From Gammaproteobacteria bacterium (GTDB taxonomy: Bacteria; Pseudomonadota; Gammaproteobacteria; Arenicellales; Arenicellaceae): a DNA stretch of 64,000 nucleotides. Position 1 is the stretch's first letter, and each line of letters starts with the position of its first letter. The DNA is taken from NCBI GenBank assembly GCA_013002025.1, contig JABDKW010000014.1:1-64000 (forward strand), written 5' to 3'. The notes under the pieces are model-generated. The model was not told the DNA's origin. It did no database searches and saw nothing but the letters and a program-made list of their open reading frames with translations. The translations under genes and the position numbers were made by a program. Positions 59,187 to 64,000 of the stretch are shown piece by piece.

Positions 59187-59942
59187 ATGTGCACACTGAC
59201 CTGGTTTCTCAATAGTGACGGATATGAGCTGTTTTTCAATCGTGACGAAAGTATCGCTCGGGCGCGTGCACAATTGCCGACCGTGCAAGCAACGGAGCAG
59301 GTGCAATATATTGCGCCCACGGACGCAGATGCGGGAGGCACGTGGATAGCGGTTAACCAGCATGGGATCGCTGTTTGTCTGCTAAATCACTATCAGTACC
59401 AACAAATGGCCAGTTACAAAAAATGGATCAGCCGTGGGGAAGTAGTACGCCAGTTTGCCGGCCTATCGACGCTGGCGGAGGCCAGGCCACGTTTTAGAAA
59501 GTTAGCGCTACAGGATTATCGGGCCTTTCGGATGCTCATCATCGATGCCGGCGGCAAAAACTGCCTGTGTGTCTGGGATGGGCATCAAGCCAGGGTGGAG
59601 CAACAAGTGACGCCTTTGAAATCGTCATCGGCGGCAGATGCGCACCGGGTAAAGAGATTGCGGCGTGATTTGTTTGCTACCTCGGGTCTGGCACAGTCTC
59701 AACAACGTGACGCATTTCTGGATTATCACGCCAGCCACGTGCCGAACAAATCAGCACACTCAGTTTGTATGCATCGGCCGGAAGCAAATACTGTCAGTCT
59801 CAGTCACCTGCGGGTAACGGCCGATGAAGTTCAGTTCCGCTATGCTGACGGTGCGCCCTGTGCCGCGCCCCTGGGAAGGGCCTTGAGCCTACCGCGGGTC
59901 TCGCCGACTGCGAGCCCTTTGGCACTGGTATCGGCAGAGTAG
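59187..59942 (+). CDS. NRDE-family protein
   Basis: A 251-residue protein of the NRDE (TANGO2-like) family. It opens MCTLTWF, with Cys2 as the possible N-terminal nucleophile after Met removal, and the name-giving FNRDES motif lies near residue 17. The GGTWIAVNQHGIAVCLLN segment near residue 50 agrees. Some family members act in heme handling or as Ntn-hydrolase-fold enzymes; the role here is not defined. It follows the DinB-like gene closely. Confidence 0.85.
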   Translation: MCTLTWFLNSDGYELFFNRDESIARARAQLPTVQATEQVQYIAPTDADAGGTWIAVNQHGIAVCLLNHYQYQQMASYKKWISRGEVVRQFAGLSTLAEARPRFRKLALQDYRAFRMLIIDAGGKNCLCVWDGHQARVEQQVTPLKSSSAADAHRVKRLRRDLFATSGLAQSQQRDAFLDYHASHVPNKSAHSVCMHRPEANTVSLSHLRVTADEVQFRYADGAPCAAPLGRALSLPRVSPTASPLALVSAE

Positions 59943-59970
59943 ATGTGGCGCTGACACATCCAATTAAACA

Positions 59971-60789
59971 ATGGCCCTAACTCCTGACATGTTTGAGAAA
60001 CTGACGCGCCTGATCGCCGGCGACATGGTAGCCGGGCATTACGCAGTGCGATTGGCGAACAGTGACGCGGAAATCGCTGCAGCCCAGAAACTGCGCTACG
60101 AAGTTCTATTTCAGGAGAGCGGAGGTCGGGTCACCCGAGAGATGCTTAACACCGAACGCGAAGAGGACGAATGGGACAATGTCGCGTATCACGTAATCGT
60201 AATCGATACAGAGAAGCAAGATCAGGTGGTTGGAACGGTGCGGCTGGTCAGTAATACAAATTTGAAAGAAGGGCAGCGTTTCTACACTGAACACGCTTTT
60301 AATATAGATCGCTTGCGAGCGCGTTATGATTCGATTCTGGAGCTGAGTCGAGCCTGCGTATCGCCCGACGGGCGTGGTGGCGCAATATTGATGCTGATGT
60401 GGAAATTCACTATTCAGTTTATCGAGCACAATAACTATCAGTTATTATTTGGGTGTGCCAGCTTCAAGGGCATAGATTATCAGGCGCACACAGATATATT
60501 GTCTTACCTGTATCATAATAATCTTGCAACAGCACAGTTGATGCCGGTTCCGACAGGTGACGTTGATAGCGTCGCCATCGCTGATTTTAAGCAGCCACCG
60601 ACGGCTGGGGAAAAGCACGGCAAGGTGCCCACTCTGTTGCGAGGCTATTTAAAAATTGGCGCCAGGATCAGCGAGCACGCCATTATCGACCCCGTATTCA
60701 ATACCACGTTTGTTGCAATCTATGTTGATGCACAGGAAATGTTCCAGTCTGATCATGCGCTGGTTACCAAGGCATTGCCGGAAGCTTGA
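59971..60789 (+). CDS. OlsB-like ornithine-lipid N-acyltransferase (GNAT fold)
   Basis: A 272-residue GNAT-fold protein with the layout of OlsB, which adds a 3-hydroxyacyl chain from ACP to ornithine: QKLRYEVLFQESGG near residue 40, VVGTVRLVS near residue 88, LELSRACVSPDGRGG near residue 127 and LLFGCASFKG near residue 158. The next gene is a PlsC-type acyltransferase, as OlsA would be. Together they could make ornithine lipid. The same fold occurs in related hemolysin-like acyltransferases, so the exact substrate is inferred. Confidence 0.72.
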   Translation: MALTPDMFEKLTRLIAGDMVAGHYAVRLANSDAEIAAAQKLRYEVLFQESGGRVTREMLNTEREEDEWDNVAYHVIVIDTEKQDQVVGTVRLVSNTNLKEGQRFYTEHAFNIDRLRARYDSILELSRACVSPDGRGGAILMLMWKFTIQFIEHNNYQLLFGCASFKGIDYQAHTDILSYLYHNNLATAQLMPVPTGDVDSVAIADFKQPPTAGEKHGKVPTLLRGYLKIGARISEHAIIDPVFNTTFVAIYVDAQEMFQSDHALVTKALPEA

Positions 60790-60860
60790 ATAAACAGCCG
60801 GAAGCCTGAATAAACAGCCAGAAGTTTGAATAAACAGCAGGAAGCATAGATAAACGAGAG
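60779..60860. repeat. 20-bp tandem repeat over a stop codon
   Basis: Four units start at 60781, 60801, 60821 and 60841, each like GAAGCTTGAATAAACAGCCG. The first unit carries the TGA stop of the OlsB-like gene. The array ends at the start of the next gene. Confidence 0.92.
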
Positions 60861-61648
60861 TGGCAGCAAAACGTAACTATCTCCATCCGCTATGGCGGGT
60901 GCCCGCAGTGCTACTGTGGATTGGCGCGTTGCCACTGATCTACATGGTTGCGAACTTCTTGCGTCTCAAGTGGAGTAGCGACGTGCCTCACTGGTTCCAT
61001 CGAGGCATGTGTTTTATTTTTGGATTACGTGTGAGTTTCAGTGGCGCTCAACATTCCGAGCCGCCAATTCTATTTGTCAGTAACCACATCAGCTATCTGG
61101 ACATTTTTGCCATGGGTTCGATCCGGGCCTATTTCATCGCAAAGTCCGAGGTAGCGTCCTGGCCGGTGTTGGGGGCCTATGCGCGCTTTCAAAATACACT
61201 TTTCTTTGAGCGTTCGGCCGGCAGGGCCCGGCAGCAATTGACCACCATGCAGGCGCACTTGAGAGGGGGTAAAAGCCTGATCCTGTTTGCCGAGGGCACC
61301 AGTACGCAGGGTGTACATGTGGAACCGTTTAAATCGAGTTTATTCGAGGCGGCCAATCTGGCTATTGGTGATATGCAAAGCGGCCCCGCGGTGCCAATTC
61401 AACCCATCACCATTGCCTACACGCACCAAGCGGGCCGCAAGATGGACCAGTCGGTACGGGACAACTACGCGTGGTACGCCAAAATGAAATTCGGCTCGCA
61501 CGCGCTCGGCCTATTTTCTTTATGCACAGTTGACGTGAAAATACATTTTCATCCGGTCTGCTATCTCGCTGATTTTGATAATCGAAAACAATGCGCTGAT
61601 TTCTGTCAGGCTCAAGTGGCGGCGAAATTGGCCGAATTATTGCAATGA
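60860..61648 (+). CDS. PlsC-type 1-acylglycerol-phosphate / lyso-ornithine-lipid acyltransferase
   Basis: A 262-residue membrane acyltransferase with an N-terminal hydrophobic helix (about 15-35). The catalytic NHX4D motif is NHISYLD (His76, Asp81), and the substrate-binding FAEGTSTQG lies near residue 143. It could acylate lysophosphatidate or, given the OlsB-like neighbour, lyso-ornithine lipid. The start is a GTG with CGAGAG just upstream; the spacing is short, so translation may depend on coupling through the 20-bp repeat. Confidence 0.83.
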   Translation: MAAKRNYLHPLWRVPAVLLWIGALPLIYMVANFLRLKWSSDVPHWFHRGMCFIFGLRVSFSGAQHSEPPILFVSNHISYLDIFAMGSIRAYFIAKSEVASWPVLGAYARFQNTLFFERSAGRARQQLTTMQAHLRGGKSLILFAEGTSTQGVHVEPFKSSLFEAANLAIGDMQSGPAVPIQPITIAYTHQAGRKMDQSVRDNYAWYAKMKFGSHALGLFSLCTVDVKIHFHPVCYLADFDNRKQCADFCQAQVAAKLAELLQ

Positions 61649-61762
61649 CCTAATCGTCAGGCCCGGTCTCAAATTAGGCAGGCGGGCTACGCCCGCGACT
61701 GACTATAATTAATGAAATAAATCAGAATCGATCACCCTCGACCAGTATCTCAGGAGTTAATT

Positions 61763-62215
61763 ATGCACAGAATAGTAAATTTAATCGTCGCAGCAGCGTT
61801 GCTGTTATCACTGAGCCCGGCCGCCTGGGCAGTAGACCCGACCTATACTGAATTTTTTTCCAATAAAGCCATTCGCGGATACGACTCCGTTGCCTATTTC
61901 ACACAGGGTAAAGCAGTTGAGGGGAAAGAGCAGTTTACGACTGATTATAATGAGGCACAGTGGCTATTCAGCTCGCAGGAACATCTGGATCTGTTCAAAC
62001 AGAACCCACAAAAGTATGCCCCACAATACGGTGGATATTGCGCATATGCGGTATCTAAAAATAGCACCGCTTCCACGCAGCCGGACCTGTTTACTATTGT
62101 GGACGATAAGTTGTATCTAAACTACAGCAAAGGAATTCAAAAAAAATGGCTGGCGGATACCAAAAATTTTATTCGGCTGGCTGATCAGAACTGGCCGGGA
62201 ATTTTGGCCGATTAA
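61763..62215 (+). CDS. Exported YHS-domain protein
   Basis: A 150-residue protein with a signal peptide of about 23 residues (ending PAAWA). The YHS-type region carries RGYDSVAYFTQGKAVEGK, WLFSSQEHLDLFKQNPQKY and GGYCAYAVSKN. YHS domains bind metals or occur beside redox proteins; exported single-domain members are of unknown function. An AGGAG site precedes the ATG. A TATAAT box at 61704-61709 and a GCGGGC/GCCCGC hairpin (61682-61696) lie upstream. Confidence 0.88.
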   Translation: MHRIVNLIVAAALLLSLSPAAWAVDPTYTEFFSNKAIRGYDSVAYFTQGKAVEGKEQFTTDYNEAQWLFSSQEHLDLFKQNPQKYAPQYGGYCAYAVSKNSTASTQPDLFTIVDDKLYLNYSKGIQKKWLADTKNFIRLADQNWPGILAD

Positions 62216-62250
62216 CACATAGCGCTTGGTGGCGGGGAACTTACCTGATT

Positions 62251-62676
62251 TTGTTGTTGTCGAAATTTGGCGCATTGTCGCCGTTCCAACGCAGTTCCTT
62301 GAGCGCACTCGCGGCGCTGCTGTTTTATGGTGGCTGGGCCTATCTGGTTAATAGTATGCATGGCCCTATGGCAGCCACCAAAGCAGCGCTGGTACAGGGC
62401 AGTTATAGCATGGTGCTGACCTTCGTGATGGCGGTGATGGTGGAAACAATCTATTGGTATTTTGGTAAGTTGTTTAAGCACCTAAACGCCCAAATTTGGG
62501 CCACCATCGTGCTTAGCTGCGCTGTTGTCTTCTCTACTTCCTGGGGGGTGAACGCCTGGGCTGGAACGCCAGAGATATTTAATACGGTTATTTTGGGTTA
62601 TGTTATTGGCGCGATATACACAACGTTGTATGTTTACGGTTTGGCACGACCAGCGCCGGTTTCAGAGGCTGGTTAA
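62251..62676 (+). CDS. Small inner-membrane protein, four helices
   Basis: A 141-residue protein, start at one of three consecutive TTG codons (62251-62259). Four hydrophobic segments (about 15-34, 45-68, 81-103 and 110-130) are visible, with conserved-looking SMHGPMAATKAALVQG after the first. No family assigned. It lies 35 bp after the YHS gene and 23 bp before the hydroxylase gene. Confidence 0.65.
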   Translation: MLLSKFGALSPFQRSSLSALAALLFYGGWAYLVNSMHGPMAATKAALVQGSYSMVLTFVMAVMVETIYWYFGKLFKHLNAQIWATIVLSCAVVFSTSWGVNAWAGTPEIFNTVILGYVIGAIYTTLYVYGLARPAPVSEAG

Positions 62677-62699
62677 CGGGTAATTTTTAAGTTTTTCTG

Positions 62700-63602
62700 A
62701 TGTCTATTGGTCTCGTAATACTCGCAATCTATGTAATTGCGGTCATGAATATGCATTATCGCGGCAAGGTGCGGTTTCCCTGGTCACGTCAGTTCCTGAC
62801 CCACACTAATTATCTGGCACCTTACAACCTTCTGATGAATGTCAGTTCCCGGCTGCCCAATGATGCTCTGTTGGATACAGATCAATTGGCGGACCTGCAA
62901 ACCTTGCGTGATAATTGGCAGGTAATGCGCGACGAAGCTCTGCAATTATCCGCAGACGGCAAGATTAAAGCGGCAGACAGCCTAAATGATGTCGGTTTTA
63001 ATTCTTTTTTTCGCACCGGCTGGACCCGTTTTTATCTGAAATGGTATGAAGATTATTTACCGTCCGCCGTCAGCCAATGCCCAAAAACGGTTGAGGTGTT
63101 AAAGCAAACGCCGTCAATCAAGGCTGCTATGTTCGCGTCGCTGCCGCCAGGCGGCGAGTTAAAACCACACCGTGACCCCTATGCGGGATCACTGCGCTAT
63201 CATCTGGGGCTGGTGACGCCCAACAGCGATGATTGCTTTATTCTGGTCGATGGCCAGCGGCATTCCTGGCGCGATGGCGAAGATGTATTATTCGACGAAA
63301 CCTTTATTCATGAAGCCTATAACAACACCGACCAGCAGAGGATCATTCTGTTTGCCGATGTGCATCGGCCGATGCGCTGGGGTTGGGTGGACAGACTCAA
63401 TCATTGGGTGAGTGATAACATTATCAAGATTTCCTCGACCCAGAATGAAGCCGATGAGAAGGTGGGAGCATTAAATCGGGGCTTCGCGCAACTGTACAAG
63501 TTACGCACCAACGCGCGCAAAATAAAAAAGTGGAATAAACCGGTATACGTGGTGCTGAAATACGCCCTGTTTATTGGCTTAATCTACCTGCTGTTTTTCT
63601 AG
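62700..63602 (+). CDS. LpxO-like aspartyl/asparaginyl beta-hydroxylase
   Basis: A 300-residue Fe(II)/2-oxoglutarate dioxygenase. Metal ligands are visible as HRD (His157, Asp159) in LKPHRDPYAGSLRYHLGL and the distal His204 in DETFIHEAYNNT; the Arg in QQRIILFADV would hold 2-oxoglutarate. Hydrophobic helices at both ends (about 2-15 and 285-299) suit LpxO, which hydroxylates the acyl chain of lipid A at the inner membrane. The lipid A assignment is by similarity only. Confidence 0.82.
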   Translation: MSIGLVILAIYVIAVMNMHYRGKVRFPWSRQFLTHTNYLAPYNLLMNVSSRLPNDALLDTDQLADLQTLRDNWQVMRDEALQLSADGKIKAADSLNDVGFNSFFRTGWTRFYLKWYEDYLPSAVSQCPKTVEVLKQTPSIKAAMFASLPPGGELKPHRDPYAGSLRYHLGLVTPNSDDCFILVDGQRHSWRDGEDVLFDETFIHEAYNNTDQQRIILFADVHRPMRWGWVDRLNHWVSDNIIKISSTQNEADEKVGALNRGFAQLYKLRTNARKIKKWNKPVYVVLKYALFIGLIYLLFF

Positions 63603-63630
63603 TTTGATCTATCGGTCAATGCAGTGCCAC

Positions 63631-64000
63631 TTACTGCTTGAATTTCTGCATTCGCAGGATCTGTTCGTTTAGCAACTTACTGCTGGTCTGAGCATCCTGC
63701 AACTGTTGTCGCGCTTTTTCGATAACAGCGGCCGGTGCCTTATCAGTAAAGGCCTTATTGTTGAGGCGCGATTCCACGCCGGCGATTTCCTTACTGCATT
63801 TCTCGAGTTCCTTCTGCAGGCGCTTGATTTCAGCGTCGGCGTCGATGAAAGAACCCAGTGGCACCAGTATTTGAGCCTCGCCCACTAATGCAGAGGCTGA
63901 TTCGGGTGCGGCCGAAACGTCATCCAACACATCAATCGATTCAAAGCGGCCAAATTTAAGCAGATAGTGCCGATTGGCCTGCAAATAGGTCGTTTCTTGC
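63631..64000 (-). CDS. valS: Valyl-tRNA synthetase, C-terminal part (cut by window edge)
   Basis: The last 123 codons of a minus-strand gene that runs off the right edge. The visible part is the C-terminal coiled-coil arm of ValRS: LVPLGSFIDADAEIKRLQKELEK, then VESRLNNKAFTDKAPAAVIEKARQQL, which is diagnostic. It charges tRNA-Val. Its stop is 28 bp from the stop of the convergent hydroxylase gene. Confidence 0.95.
   Translation of the reverse strand, partial: QETTYLQANRHYLLKFGRFESIDVLDDVSAAPESASALVGEAQILVPLGSFIDADAEIKRLQKELEKCSKEIAGVESRLNNKAFTDKAPAAVIEKARQQLQDAQTSSKLLNEQILRMQKFKQ

Overview
The window looks like chromosomal DNA of a free-living, probably marine or aquatic, gammaproteobacterium. 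The evidence is gene order: an initiator tRNA followed by rimP-nusA-infB-rbfA, the tig-clpP-clpX-lon-hupB-ppiD series, ubiK/glnK/amtB/yifB grouped together, and rsmJ, a gammaproteobacterial methyltransferase. I see no transposase, integrase, phage gene or CRISPR array. Base composition looks even by eye, apart from an AT-rich island near 39.3-39.5 kb. The genus cannot be told from the sequence alone.

Layout. 0-0.45 kb: imperfect tandem repeat with internal palindromes. 0.6-8.4 kb: tRNA-fMet, then the translation block rimP-nusA-infB-rbfA, running directly into obgE-proB (truB, rpsO and pnp are absent at this junction). 8.4-14.2 kb: ubiK, a TorF-type porin, glnK-amtB (ammonium sensing and uptake), a LysR regulator and the yifB ATPase. 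14.3-26.1 kb: two convergent sets of large envelope proteins. The first is a TPR/FG-GAP/UnbV lipoprotein, a membrane pentaheme cytochrome c with a TPR tail, and a membrane-anchored CRTAC1-type protein. The second is a CRTAC1-type lipoprotein and a TPR lipoprotein. 26.7-29.5 kb: a secreted VWA/CARDB protein. 29.5-33.1 kb: two tandem-repeat loci flanking a cold-shock gene and a second-type EF-G. 33.1-39.3 kb: DMT transporter, nitroreductase, sucCD and small metabolic genes. 39.3-54.6 kb: htpG, four tRNAs, trigger factor, ClpXP, Lon, HU, two more tRNAs, an M16 peptidase and PpiD, which form a proteostasis block. 54.6-64 kb: fabV, a pilin-accessory-like protein, rsmJ, rsmE, DinB-like and NRDE proteins, an ornithine-lipid-like acyltransferase pair, a YHS protein, an LpxO-like hydroxylase and the 3' end of valS.

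Most of the window is core housekeeping. Heat-shock (sigma-32-like) promoters can be read in front of htpG and lon. The part most likely to hold undescribed biology is the 14.3-26.1 kb envelope cluster. It combines three FG-GAP/UnbV proteins, two TPR-rich lipoproteins or lipoprotein domains and one TM-pentaheme-TPR cytochrome. The signals place it at the outer membrane and periplasm, and it has a redox component, but no substrate can be read from the sequence. Tandem repeats with periods of about 161/201, 83, 39, 30 and 20 bp lie in five intergenic regions.
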